Shown here: positions 6,370 to 14,666 of the stretch, piece by piece
Layout: each line of letters begins with the position of its first letter
Numbering within the stretch: the stretch's first letter is position 1
NCBI GenBank assembly: GCA_964505305.1
Contig: CAZDHE010000021.1
Span: 1-15,073 of the forward strand
Length of the DNA stretch: 15,073 nucleotides
Direction of reading: 5' to 3'
Source: JAXHLG01 sp964505305
GTDB taxonomy: Bacteria > Patescibacteriota > Minisyncoccia > Moranbacterales > DUUL01
Made by a program: the position numbers and the translations under genes
The notes under the pieces: model-generated
Databases searched by the model: none
Seen by the model: the letters and a program-made list of their open reading frames with translations, nothing else
What the model was told of the DNA's origin: nothing

Positions 6370-6942
6370 ATGAACAAAACAATAATAATTATTCTTCTCC
6401 TTGCTTTTGCCGGTCTTGCCGTCTGGGCTTATCCGACGGTTAAAGAGAGGTATTTTGAAGGAGAAGAAAGTGATAAAAAAATTGAAGACGAGAAGGAAAG
6501 CAACGAAGACGAAACAAATGAAGAAGAAGATGATGATGAAAACGAAGATAAGAAAGAAGAGGATGAGAAAGAGGAAAATGACGGTGAAGCGGTAGAGCAA
6601 GAAGAATCTTTTTTGAAAATAGAAAGAGAAGATTGCCTTAATCAATGCCAAGACTTTGAAGAGGAGGAAGAAGAAGAGAAATTGAAGTATTGCAGGCAGG
6701 TTTGTGGAATAGAAGAACCGATTTCGGAAGATTCCCCTGAAGAAGAAAGCGACTCCTCTGAAGAAGAGTCCTCTTGTCAAGAAAAATCGGGTCTGGAAAA
6801 AGATTATTGCCTAAAAAATAAGGCTATAGAGGAGGAGAATTATTCAATTTGCGAACAAATCAAAGATTCCGGCATAAACGAAACCTGCAAAAACACCATT
6901 ACTGAAAAAATAATGGATGAGCAGAGTTTGGAAAATTTTTAA
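6370..6942 (+). CDS. Membrane-anchored acidic protein with eight cysteines
   Basis: A 190-residue protein. Residues 4-20 are a hydrophobic N-terminal segment (signal anchor or signal peptide). From 30 to about 82 there is an Asp/Glu/Lys-rich stretch with little likely structure. The C-terminal half has eight cysteines: a twin CX3C pair (Cys89/Cys93 and Cys108/Cys112), then Cys136, Cys147, Cys161 and Cys173. The second set has the spacing and D-x-C, ICEQI and ETC contexts of a Cys-rich repeat I have seen in envelope proteins of archaea and uncultured bacteria. The even number and regular spacing suggest disulfides outside the cytoplasm. No enzyme motif is visible, so no function is claimed. 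The leader consists of the pyrimidine arm and has no Shine-Dalgarno. It is convergent with the glycan operon. Confidence 0.75.
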   Translation: MNKTIIIILLLAFAGLAVWAYPTVKERYFEGEESDKKIEDEKESNEDETNEEEDDDENEDKKEEDEKEENDGEAVEQEESFLKIEREDCLNQCQDFEEEEEEEKLKYCRQVCGIEEPISEDSPEEESDSSEEESSCQEKSGLEKDYCLKNKAIEEENYSICEQIKDSGINETCKNTITEKIMDEQSLENF

Positions 6943-6961
6943 CCACCCTCCTCCGCCTCGA

Positions 6962-6985
6962 GTGGAATAAACTTCCACCTCTTTT
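6962..6985 (+). terminator. Candidate terminator between convergent transcripts
   Basis: GTGGAA (6962-6967), a 5-nt loop and TTCCAC (6973-6978), followed by CTCTTTT. It lies 20 nt past the stop of the acidic protein gene. The stem is short and the T run has only four bases. On the minus strand the hairpin is not followed by T residues, so it would serve the plus-strand transcript better than the glycan operon. Confidence 0.4.
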
Positions 6986-7005
6986 AAGCTTTCAACTATC
7001 CAAAC

Positions 7006-7944
7006 TCAAAGCCAGCTTTTTTTTCTGGTGAATAAAACGTATTTCACAAATCTCGCCAAATATTTAACACTCTCCCAAAGCCCTTCTTCTTTGGCTATTT
7101 TTTTGAGCAATGCAAGCAATTGCTTGATGTTCTTAGGTCTTCTGTCAATAAGGTCCTTATAGTGCAAATGCTTTTTCTTTAGAATTTTCCTATTTTTCTC
7201 TCCCATCTTTTTTATTTCCTCTTCTGAAAAATTCTCCTTGAAGGTGGTTCGGTGATTATGAAAAACAAAAACATCTTTAGCCAAATATATTTTATAACCG
7301 GCCTCCAACGCTCTGGCACAATAATCGTCATCATCGCTAAAACCAATTCCAAAATCCTCGGAAAGATAACCGATTTTTTTCACTAAGTCTCTCTTGAACA
7401 AAGTGCAGAAAAAAGCAACGTTAGGATAAACCTCCATTTTCTCTCCGGCGTATTTTTTCCTGATTATCTCAGCATATTCTTGTGGGTTATTTTCATATTT
7501 AGGCAAATCGGCAAATTCATCCGGTCTTTTTTTGTAAAGATTGTTGATGTCTTGCCAGCCATGGCTCGGCGAAGCAAGCGGCCCCACTATACCTATATCT
7601 TTCCGGCTTTTAGCTGTTTTAATCATCCCATCCAACCAGCCCTTAAAAACTTCGGAGTCATTGTTTTGCAAAATCAAATAATCGGTTTTTTGAGTCATAG
7701 CAAATTTCATCCCTTGATTGGTCGCCTTAACGAATCCAAGATTTTCGTCATTAAATATTTTTTTGCAAGGAATTCCGCTTTCATCCACATATTTTTCCAC
7801 TTTCTCTCTTGATTCTTTTTTAGAACCGTTATCAACCCATACAAGCAAAAAGTTTTCAGTGTTTTTATAAATACTTTCAAAACACCTAATTGTGTAATCC
7901 TCACTATTCCAAGTGGGAATTATAATGCAAGCTTTATATTTCAT
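7006..7944 (-). CDS. GT2 family glycosyltransferase (last gene of the glycan operon)
   Basis: 312 residues from the ATG at 7944; an in-frame TTG two codons upstream is less likely. A GT-A fold of family 2: IIIPTWNSEDY at 7-17, VDNGS at 37-41, ENLGFVKATNQGM at 67-79, NND at 94-96 (the DxD-type metal and nucleotide-sugar site), and FSDDDDYCAR at 202-211 with FHNHRTTF at 228-235, as in rhamnosyltransferase-like GT2 enzymes. The C-terminal 50 residues are basic and amphipathic, suited to membrane contact. It starts 6 nt after the stop of the DUF616-type gene. The sugar donor cannot be told from sequence. It probably acts on a lipid-linked glycan at the cytoplasmic face. Confidence 0.9.
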   Translation of the reverse strand: MKYKACIIIPTWNSEDYTIRCFESIYKNTENFLLVWVDNGSKKESREKVEKYVDESGIPCKKIFNDENLGFVKATNQGMKFAMTQKTDYLILQNNDSEVFKGWLDGMIKTAKSRKDIGIVGPLASPSHGWQDINNLYKKRPDEFADLPKYENNPQEYAEIIRKKYAGEKMEVYPNVAFFCTLFKRDLVKKIGYLSEDFGIGFSDDDDYCARALEAGYKIYLAKDVFVFHNHRTTFKENFSEEEIKKMGEKNRKILKKKHLHYKDLIDRRPKNIKQLLALLKKIAKEEGLWESVKYLARFVKYVLFTRKKSWL

Positions 7945-7950
7945 ATGCAA

Positions 7951-8925
7951 TTAAGTTATTTTTTTATTTTCAAAATGCCCTCTCCCCCTCTTCAAAAAGA
8001 CAAAGGCATATTTAAGAAAACCCGATAAACCATGTTTTTTGAAAACTTTCCAAGCCTTATTAAACAATTCCCGGCAAGAGGAGAAAGAAAAATCTCTAAT
8101 TTTCAAAATTCTTTTTTTAGCCCTCAAAAAAGCCAAAACAGGTAAGGATACATTTAATTCCCTCTCTAACTTCCTGCTATATTCTTCAAGCTCATTAATT
8201 CTTCTGTTTTTTATTTCCAGCGCTTGGTGATAGTCAGCGATGCTTTCTTTTATTTTATGGCCAACTCTTTCATAAAGATCATTCCCATAAGCGTTGCCTT
8301 TGATTTCATAAAACTCCAGTTTATTTTTCCAGGCTACATAGTTAAAACTTAATTGGTCTCTTTTACTTCTTTTTCTAAGCTCTCTCCACCATTCTTCATT
8401 GAGTTTTTTTATCTTTTTTGATTGATTTTTTCTGAAAAGTATTGAAGTCATAACAAGACCATTCTTTTTCGGGTAACCTTTTTTTCTATAGCAATCCACT
8501 TGTTTTCTTATTCTGGATGGATCTTCCTTGTTGTAATAAATGCATGCTTCCGCCTCCTCATAAACACAATCACGCTCCGGATGCCGGAAAAGAGCAATGT
8601 CATCTTTAGCAAGATACTGTTCAATTAGCTGCTTGATATTATCTTTTTTTAATTTTAAATTCCCATCAATCCATACGGAGTATTTATAATCAGGCAAATA
8701 GTATGTAGAAAGCAACTTGCACTTTCTGGCATTAAGAGTAGGATCTTCAAACTCAGGCTTCAAGCGGCGAACCTCAAAAAAATCTGATTTTAAATTGGGA
8801 TTGTCGGTAAAACAAACAAAATCACAACCTTCCACCTTAAAATCAGGCTCTATTAAATCATCCTTGTCTCCAAAAATAGCTGTATAGATTACGATTGAAT
8901 TCGAATTATTCTTTTTCTTAACCAT
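7951..8925 (-). CDS. DUF616-type glycosyltransferase-like protein with coiled-coil tail
   Basis: A 324-residue protein. About 10-225 match the DUF616/TOD1-MUCI70 type: YTAIFGDKD at 14-22, CFTD near 38-41, NARKCKLL at 66-73, WIDGN at 85-89, FRHPERDC at 113-120 and RDQLSF at 190-195. Plant and bacterial members are placed with glycosyltransferases, and WIDGN is in the position of a DxD-like site. Residues about 232-258 look like a coiled coil, followed by a basic tail with hydrophobic helices. The start overlaps the previous gene's stop by 8 nt (ATGGTTAA), indicating coupled translation. Acceptor and donor are unknown. Confidence 0.85.
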   Translation of the reverse strand: MVKKKNNSNSIVIYTAIFGDKDDLIEPDFKVEGCDFVCFTDNPNLKSDFFEVRRLKPEFEDPTLNARKCKLLSTYYLPDYKYSVWIDGNLKLKKDNIKQLIEQYLAKDDIALFRHPERDCVYEEAEACIYYNKEDPSRIRKQVDCYRKKGYPKKNGLVMTSILFRKNQSKKIKKLNEEWWRELRKRSKRDQLSFNYVAWKNKLEFYEIKGNAYGNDLYERVGHKIKESIADYHQALEIKNRRINELEEYSRKLERELNVSLPVLAFLRAKKRILKIRDFSFSSCRELFNKAWKVFKKHGLSGFLKYAFVFLKRGRGHFENKKIT

Positions 8926-9847
8926 TCTTTAAAATTTTATTTTTTATGTTCATATATTTCTGCCTAGCTTTCCAGAATTTGGAATTTTTAATAAGCTTTA
9001 GTTCCTCCTTGAGCTCTCTATTTTCTTTTTTAAATTCTTCATTTTCTATGGACATTTTCTCAAATTGGTTCAGATTTCCATCTTCTTTGAGTATTTTTTT
9101 GTGATCAGGCTCCATCTTTCCTTTCCATTTTTTTAACAGCCTATCTCTGTTTAAGTCTTTATGATCAAGTCTTCCCTCTGTCATGCTTTCATAATGATAA
9201 AGTTCGCTTTTGGGGCAATAAAGAATTTTTTTGCCGGATTTTGCCACCCTAAGGCACAAGTCAACGTCTTCATAACCGTTAATAAAACCTTCATCAAAAC
9301 CTCCTATTTTTTCAAAAACAGCTCTTCTTATTAAAAGAGAAGCACCCGTGACTCCCTGAAGAAATCTCTGCTTATTTACATAGGGCTTTTCTCTTTTTTC
9401 TTTTCTGTAGATATGATAAGGACCTTTCTCGTCGAAGGCAATTCCCGCATGCTGAATAGTGCCGTCTCCATAAAGCAACTTGCTTCCTGCAATAGCAATA
9501 GAATCATCTTTCTTAATCTCTTCCACTAAATTGTCCAACCAGCCGGGCAACGGCTCCATATCATTATTCAGGAAAAGAATAAATCTTGCCTTTGATTCCC
9601 TTGCGCCTTGATTGCAGGCTTTGGCAAAACCAAGATTTTCTTGGTTGGCAATATATTTGATTCTCTCGTCTTTTTGAAGGTTTTCTCTTGTTTCGTCGGT
9701 TGAGGCATTGTCTATCACCACCACCTCAAAAGAGGTCTTTTCACTGGTAAAAAAAATACCATCCAAGCATTTTTTCGTATAATTATACTTGTTATAAACA
9801 GGCATAACTATTCCCACTTCAGGTTTTTCTTCTTTGGATACGCTCAT
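8918..9847 (-). CDS. GT2 family glycosyltransferase with coiled-coil and shared C-terminal tail
   Basis: A 309-residue protein. GT2 motifs: VGIVMPVYNKYNYT from 11, VIDNASTDET at 44-53, ENLGFAKACNQGA at 70-82, NND at 94-96, and FINGYEDVDLCLR from 188 followed by YHYES. It resembles rhamnosyl- or other deoxysugar-type transferases of surface glycan clusters. About 255-287 are Glu/Lys-rich coiled coil, followed by NSKFWKAR and a basic end (288-309). That 22-residue tail recurs in the gene before it. The start overlaps the upstream stop as ATGA (4 nt). Confidence 0.9.
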   Translation of the reverse strand: MSVSKEEKPEVGIVMPVYNKYNYTKKCLDGIFFTSEKTSFEVVVIDNASTDETRENLQKDERIKYIANQENLGFAKACNQGARESKARFILFLNNDMEPLPGWLDNLVEEIKKDDSIAIAGSKLLYGDGTIQHAGIAFDEKGPYHIYRKEKREKPYVNKQRFLQGVTGASLLIRRAVFEKIGGFDEGFINGYEDVDLCLRVAKSGKKILYCPKSELYHYESMTEGRLDHKDLNRDRLLKKWKGKMEPDHKKILKEDGNLNQFEKMSIENEEFKKENRELKEELKLIKNSKFWKARQKYMNIKNKILKNG

Positions 9848-10674
9848 TTATTTTTAGTTAAGCTCTTTTTAATTTTCATATAAAACTCTCTTGCTTTCCA
9901 AAATTTGGAATTCTTCATTAATTGAATCTCTTTTTTTAACTTCTCTTTTTCTTTAGTCATTTGATCTAATTTTTCCTTTTTAAGAATAATGTCTTCTTCT
10001 AATACGTCTGAAAAATTGTGCTTAACTAAAATTTTGAGTCGCTCTTTTGTTCCGCTAATTGTCTTGGTTTTATTTGTTCCATGAAATCTTACGTAAAAAA
10101 GCGGCTCCGGAATTCTTTTTGCTTTAATTCCATCTTTTAGCATATTTATCCATGCCTCCCAGTCTTGAAATCTTTCAATATGCTCATCAAATCCCTTAAA
10201 ACTATCCATACGAATAAGAGACGTTAAAGAAATATAATTGACTCTTTTTAATTTTTCAAAATCAAAGTTTCGAGACAATAGATTTGTAAAGTTTTCTTTT
10301 TTAAATCCTCTTTGTTCGAAATTAATTCTGTCAGAATAAACTAAAGCCAACTTCTCGTCTTTTTCCATCTCCTTTTCCATTTTTTCAATGCAATCTTCTC
10401 TAAGGTAATCATCTGCATCCAAAAATAAAACATACTTTGAACTTATTTTTTTTAAGCCAAAGTTTCGAACTTTTTGCGCATTTTGATAATTAACTTCGTA
10501 ATATCTTATTAAATCGCCAAACTGCTTAGCAATTTCTCCGGTATTGTCAGTGCTCGCATCATTAATAACAATTATTTCCGCAGGTTTCAGGGTCTGTTTT
10601 AGACCCGAATCAATCGCCTCCTTTAGGTATTTACCATAATTGTGAGATATTATGATTAGAGATGTTTTGCTCAT
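9844..10674 (-). CDS. GT2 family glycosyltransferase with coiled-coil and shared C-terminal tail
   Basis: A 276-residue protein. A classical GT2 N-terminus: SLIIISHNYGKYL from 5, VINDASTDNT at 36-45, RNFGL at 70-74, DADD at 86-89 (DxD), and DWEAW at 171-175 in the place of the acceptor-site ED-type motif. About 225-254 form a Lys/Glu coiled coil, followed by NSKFWKAR at 255-262 and a basic end. The tail is closely similar to that of the next gene, even in DNA. It begins 25 nt after the ATPase gene with no visible Shine-Dalgarno. Confidence 0.9.
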   Translation of the reverse strand: MSKTSLIIISHNYGKYLKEAIDSGLKQTLKPAEIIVINDASTDNTGEIAKQFGDLIRYYEVNYQNAQKVRNFGLKKISSKYVLFLDADDYLREDCIEKMEKEMEKDEKLALVYSDRINFEQRGFKKENFTNLLSRNFDFEKLKRVNYISLTSLIRMDSFKGFDEHIERFQDWEAWINMLKDGIKAKRIPEPLFYVRFHGTNKTKTISGTKERLKILVKHNFSDVLEEDIILKKEKLDQMTKEKEKLKKEIQLMKNSKFWKAREFYMKIKKSLTKNK

Positions 10675-10699
10675 TTTAATTAATGATTTAAAAAATCAA

Positions 10700-11434
10700 T
10701 TAGCTCATTATTTTTTCGTAATCCTCCATTACCTTCTTCGGTTTACCGATAGATTTTATAACGCCCTGATCCAAAACCATAGCTCTGTCACAAGATTTTT
10801 TAATTGTTTCCGGGCTATGGGAAACCAAAACTATTGTTTTCTTTTTTCTGCGAAAATTTTCGAATGTTTTTAAGCATTTTTCTTGAAATCTAACATCGCC
10901 CACCGCCATTACTTCATCCATCAAAAGAATTTCGCGATCAGCGTGGACCGCCACTGAAAATGCCAGCCTGGAGCGCATTCCGGAGGAGTAGTTTTTTACT
11001 TTTTGATCAATAAATCTACCCACCTCTGAAAAATCAATAATGCTCTGGAGTTTTTCATCTACTTCTTTTCTGCTCAAGCCCAAAATTATAGAATTCAAGT
11101 AGATATTGTCTTTCCCGGAAAGTTCGTTATTAAAACCAATTCCCAGTTCTAAAAAAGGAGAAATTTCGCCTTTAATTTCCACGCTTCCTTCATCGCATTG
11201 GTAAATCCCGGCCAAAATCTTTAAAAGAGTAGATTTTCCGGATCCGTTCCTGCCAATTATACCAAAGGTCTCTCCTTCCTTTATTTCCACGGAAACTCCT
11301 TTCAAAGCATTAAACCTCTCGTAAGTTTTTCTTTGAAAAAAATTAACAAAAGCGCTTCGCATCGTGTCTATTTTTTGATGCGGAATAATAAAATTTTTCT
11401 TTACATTTTTTACTTTGATAACAGATTCGGACAT
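10700..11434 (-). CDS. wzt: Polysaccharide ABC transporter ATP-binding protein (Wzt/TagH-like)
   Basis: A 244-residue ATPase. Walker A GRNGSGKST is at 61-69, signature YSSGMR at 149-154, Walker B ILLMDE at 169-174 and the H-loop His at 206. The long segment before Walker A (FNALKGVSVEI) and the FLELGIGF-x-x-ELSG stretch at 94-106 are typical of exporters of O-antigen, teichoic acid and capsule. It ends shortly after the ATPase fold, so it lacks the C-terminal carbohydrate-binding domain of long Wzt proteins. It pairs with the permease encoded 47 nt upstream and drives export of the lipid-linked glycan. The gene symbol reflects family resemblance, not a tested orthologue. Confidence 0.92.
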   Translation of the reverse strand: MSESVIKVKNVKKNFIIPHQKIDTMRSAFVNFFQRKTYERFNALKGVSVEIKEGETFGIIGRNGSGKSTLLKILAGIYQCDEGSVEIKGEISPFLELGIGFNNELSGKDNIYLNSIILGLSRKEVDEKLQSIIDFSEVGRFIDQKVKNYSSGMRSRLAFSVAVHADREILLMDEVMAVGDVRFQEKCLKTFENFRRKKKTIVLVSHSPETIKKSCDRAMVLDQGVIKSIGKPKKVMEDYEKIMS

Positions 11435-11481
11435 TTTTATGAAAAATTAATTAATGGTCATTACTTGGATATGAAATTATT

Positions 11482-12258
11482 TTATATATTTTCAGCAATA
11501 TGGGGTTCCATTTTCTTATAGACAAACAAGCTTATCAAAAAAATCAGAACAACCAACCCGGAGAAGGAAGCCAAATGCCATAATTGCGGAAAATGATTGT
11601 TTATTAGAGATTCCTTGGTAAAGTGGATTATAAAGCCCATTGGATTTATCAAGAGAATTTTCTGAATATCGGCCGGCATCATTTGCAAGGGATAAATAAT
11701 GGGAGTGGCATAAAAAAGCGCCCTGGTTACCACGGTCCATATCAGAGACAAATCTCTAAATTTTAAGTACAAAGGGGCGGTTATAAAAGAAAAGGAAACG
11801 TTTATAATGTAAATTAAAACAGAAAAGAGTAGAAACAGTAAAACGGCCTCGAAACTCGGCACAAACCCTTTCCAGATAAAGAAAATCACCACAATCACCA
11901 AGCTCATCAAATAAACCAAAAGAGAGTGGATTGTGGAAGCGGCAATTATTATCCACCGAGGCACATATATCTTGGTAACCAACTGAGATTTAGACAACAA
12001 AGAGCACATACCGGCTGCCGTTCCTTCACTAAAAAAAGTAAACATCATTATTCCGGTAATAAGTTGAAGAGAATAATAAGGATTATCTCCTCCGCGCGCA
12101 AAAACAGAAGAAAAAACAAAATTTAAAACCATAAAAATTAGTAATGGTTGCAAAAGCGCCCATACATAACCAAGAATCGAGCCGTGATAGCGCAATTTAA
12201 AGTCGGTCTTGGCCAGTGTCCAGGTTAACTCTTTGTAGTTTCTGCGGGATTTAGCCAT
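11482..12258 (-). CDS. wzm: Polysaccharide ABC transporter permease (Wzm/TagG-like, ABC-2)
   Basis: 258 residues from the ATG at 12258 (MAKSRRNYKEL). It has an amphipathic N-terminal segment with LAKTDFKLRYHGSILGYVWALLQPL, the hallmark of ABC-2 glycan permeases, then about six membrane helices. An ATG 12 codons upstream (12294) would add an overlap of 44 nt with the previous gene and is disfavoured. With the chosen start, the overlap is 8 nt (ATGGCTAA), the same arrangement as at 8918-8925. It forms the channel for the exported glycan together with the Wzt-like ATPase. The C-terminus is short and basic (YKKMEPHIAENI). Confidence 0.92.
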   Translation of the reverse strand: MAKSRRNYKELTWTLAKTDFKLRYHGSILGYVWALLQPLLIFMVLNFVFSSVFARGGDNPYYSLQLITGIMMFTFFSEGTAAGMCSLLSKSQLVTKIYVPRWIIIAASTIHSLLVYLMSLVIVVIFFIWKGFVPSFEAVLLFLLFSVLIYIINVSFSFITAPLYLKFRDLSLIWTVVTRALFYATPIIYPLQMMPADIQKILLINPMGFIIHFTKESLINNHFPQLWHLASFSGLVVLIFLISLFVYKKMEPHIAENI

Positions 12259-13444
12259 TTGATTGTTGTTGAATTTGTTTTTTAAGATAAGCATAATATT
12301 CCTTGTTTTGAGAATTTTCAGTAGTGTAGTCTCGAAGAGTTTTTTCGTAAGCTTTTTCCCCTATTTTTTCTCTTAATTCCTTGTTTATTATAATCTTTTC
12401 CAATTTATTTGTCCATTCTTTTGAATCTTTTGCAACAAAACCGTCAATTCCGTCTTTTATGGCCTCGGAAAAAGTTTGAGTAGCGGTAGCCACAGTGGGA
12501 ATTTTCAAAGCGCCGGCTTCGAAAAATTTTAACTCGCTCTTGCTCTCGCAAAACGGATTATCCTTTTCTAAGGGAGAGATATTTATATCCACTTTGGCAA
12601 TATTCTTGAAGTGCTCTTTTCTCGGGACATAGGGCGTGTTGATAATTCTATCTCCAAATTTTTTAACCAGATTGTGATTAATGTCTAAAGGGCCGGCCAA
12701 AAATAGCTTGGTTTGGGGGTGTTTTTTCATAATTTCTTCCAAGGGCTTTTCTATAGTGGCAAAATCTTTATTATGGCTTATAGTTCCGCTAAAATAGCCA
12801 ATTATAATTTCATCCTTGTTTTCCTTTTTCTTGCCTTTCAAAATTTCTTCGGTCCATTCGATATCTTGTTTGCAAAGCTTGTTGGGAACCAGGAAAACTT
12901 GTTTTCCTTTTTCTTTTAATTTTTTTGCCAAGAAAGTGGTGGTAGTGGTACAAACTTTCACGTAATCATCATCCAGAATCTCTCCTCCCACTCCATTTTC
13001 ATAGAGTTTCTTTTCCAAAAAGTTCATATTTTTATAGTAATCCATATACTTCAAAAATTCCGGATCATAAACCAAATCGTCAGTTTCAAAAATAATTTCC
13101 TTGTTTTGTTCTTTGATTTTCTCAATCAGCTTTTTGACTTTGCCGGTGTATAAAGTTCTGTGGAAAATAAAAACTTTAAATTTAGCTGAATATCTAGCAA
13201 GAAAAGGATTGTCTTGATAGGCAACCGCGGTTTTTATACCGTTTAAATTTAACTCCTCCGCATAATGCCAAGCTCTGTAGCGAGCGCTGTCTCCCACCCC
13301 TCCGGTAATAATTAGAACATCGCCGGAACCTACAAATCTCAAGGTCGAGAAAAAGGCTCTTAAAACTCTTTTTCCTCCCCTGTAAACTCCGTCTCTTTTG
13401 ATGGCGCAAAAAGCTTTGCCGATTTTTGTTAAAATTAGTTTCAT
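12251..13444 (-). CDS. GT4-like glycosyltransferase with glycosyl transferases group 1 domain
   Basis: A 397-residue protein. Its N-terminal Rossmann half begins near 42 (DVLIITGGVGDSARYRAWH) and includes FETDDLVYD at 119-127. The C-terminal half has IGYFSGTISHNKDF at 215-228, LFLAGPLD near 247-254, YVPRKEHF at 272-279, and CESKSELKFFEAGALKIPTVA from 299, with Glu300 and Glu309 in the donor-binding region. These motifs mark GT-B transferases often found in glycan clusters of uncultured bacteria. It overlaps the stop of the preceding gene by ATGA (4 nt). Donor and linkage cannot be told. Confidence 0.88.
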   Translation of the reverse strand: MKLILTKIGKAFCAIKRDGVYRGGKRVLRAFFSTLRFVGSGDVLIITGGVGDSARYRAWHYAEELNLNGIKTAVAYQDNPFLARYSAKFKVFIFHRTLYTGKVKKLIEKIKEQNKEIIFETDDLVYDPEFLKYMDYYKNMNFLEKKLYENGVGGEILDDDYVKVCTTTTTFLAKKLKEKGKQVFLVPNKLCKQDIEWTEEILKGKKKENKDEIIIGYFSGTISHNKDFATIEKPLEEIMKKHPQTKLFLAGPLDINHNLVKKFGDRIINTPYVPRKEHFKNIAKVDINISPLEKDNPFCESKSELKFFEAGALKIPTVATATQTFSEAIKDGIDGFVAKDSKEWTNKLEKIIINKELREKIGEKAYEKTLRDYTTENSQNKEYYAYLKKQIQQQSNG

Positions 13445-14607
13445 TGCTTGCGTTTTAAAATATTTTTATAAACATTAAGAAGCTTTTTTATTTCCGCTTC
13501 TTGGCTTTCTTTTTCTAAGTCGTACTCCTCTTGTTTTAAATCTTTTCGAATTAAAACACTCTCCAAATCTGCGATATTGTTAATATAAAAACCTTTATTA
13601 CCCAATCTATTTCTATTAAAATTATTATCAAAACAAATAATGGGCAATTTTGCCGCCATATAATTCACCAATTTCGCGCTTCCTTCAGTGCTTTCCTTTT
13701 TTGGTTCTATAGCCGCATCTGACATAGATAAAAATCCGGGCAACTCCAAAAAGCTGCTTTCCCGAGCAAACTTGATGCAGTTTTGTAAATTATTATCACT
13801 AACAAATCTCTTATACTTTTTTCTGTCTTCTCCTTTTCCATATAGAAGTAGCGCCCATCTCTTTTTAGCAAAGCTTTTTAATCCGGCAAACGCTTTTATT
13901 AAATCAAACACTCCCTTGCTATCATTCATTCCTCCGGAGTAAATCAAAATCTTTTTATTTCTTTTCCATAATCTTATTTCTTTCAATTCCTTTTTCGCAC
14001 TCTCCTTAGAAAAAAAGTCTTTCGGATGCTTGTACAAAGCCAAATCCACCCCGTCTTTGATAACAGATATTTTATTTTTCAAAAAAGAAAAACGATTAAA
14101 AAAATAAAGGCTGTTTTCGCTGCTTAAAACTACGTAATCAGCAAAGTTAATAATTCTTTTAGAAAACCAAACAAATATTTTTTTGGCGATTTTTTGGTTA
14201 CTATTATAGGAATCAAATTCCGAATTTAAGTCCCCTTGAGAGTCTATAATAATTGGCAATTTAAACTTAAAAGATAAAAACTTTGCCAACAAGCCAACCG
14301 CGAAACCCTCAAATAAATGAGAATGGATTATATCAGGATTAAACCTCTTGATTTCTCTGACACAAAGCTTTAACAGCTTTAAATCCAGCCAGATTTTGCC
14401 CCAAGCAAATCCGGGGGAAGTTTTCTTGTACCAAGAAGTTTTCCCCGGAGTTTTAATAGAAAAACTGCCTACATTTTTTCCTAAGTTATAGGTGCAAAGC
14501 AAAACATCTACTTTCTTATTATACAACCCTTCCGCCTGCTGAAATATCCTAATATGACAGCCTCTATTTGAGAAATAGGGGGTCGCGGCAATAATCAATA
14601 CCTTCAT
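13441..14607 (-). CDS. GT4 family glycosyltransferase (first gene of the glycan operon)
   Basis: A 388-residue GT-B enzyme. The N-terminal half has IIAATPYFSNRGCHIRI from 5, HSHLFEG at 95-101 and IIDSQGDL at 120-127. The linker has VIKDGVD at 182-188. The C-terminal half has YSGGMNDSKGVFDLI from 223, LLYGKGED at 254-261, and IEPKKESTEGSAKLVNYMAAKLPII at 300-324. In the usual E-x7-E motif the second Glu sits where this protein has Asn315; many relatives with a KLLNYMAAG-like motif have the same change, so loss of activity should not be assumed. Being first, it follows the TTGATT/TATAAT promoter by about 60 nt. No Shine-Dalgarno is visible. Confidence 0.9.
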   Translation of the reverse strand: MKVLIIAATPYFSNRGCHIRIFQQAEGLYNKKVDVLLCTYNLGKNVGSFSIKTPGKTSWYKKTSPGFAWGKIWLDLKLLKLCVREIKRFNPDIIHSHLFEGFAVGLLAKFLSFKFKLPIIIDSQGDLNSEFDSYNSNQKIAKKIFVWFSKRIINFADYVVLSSENSLYFFNRFSFLKNKISVIKDGVDLALYKHPKDFFSKESAKKELKEIRLWKRNKKILIYSGGMNDSKGVFDLIKAFAGLKSFAKKRWALLLYGKGEDRKKYKRFVSDNNLQNCIKFARESSFLELPGFLSMSDAAIEPKKESTEGSAKLVNYMAAKLPIICFDNNFNRNRLGNKGFYINNIADLESVLIRKDLKQEEYDLEKESQEAEIKKLLNVYKNILKRKQ

Positions 14608-14666
14608 ATATTAAAATTCTTTTTTGTGAAAATTAAAACTGCGATAAAGCAAATTACCTTTCTTTT

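Noticed and set aside
5742..6376. TGAACA at 5742-5747 and 6371-6376 as a target-site duplication around the IVS-like unit
   Set aside because: Only six bases, and it would include the stop of one gene and the start of the next; chance cannot be excluded without an empty-site allele.
6361..6780. Minus-strand hydrophobic frame of 139 codons
   Set aside because: It is the shadow of GAA/GAG-rich coding DNA of the acidic protein, which gives Phe/Leu/Ile codons on the other strand.
7945..7950. TTG start two codons upstream for the last GT2 gene
   Set aside because: The ATG at 7944 begins MKYKACIIIPTW, the normal start of a GT2 domain; the TTG adds nothing recognisable.
12259..12294. Longer start for the permease
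   Set aside because: It would overlap the previous gene by 44 nt and add 12 residues not typical of the family; the ATG at 12258 gives the 8-nt overlap also seen at 8918-8925.
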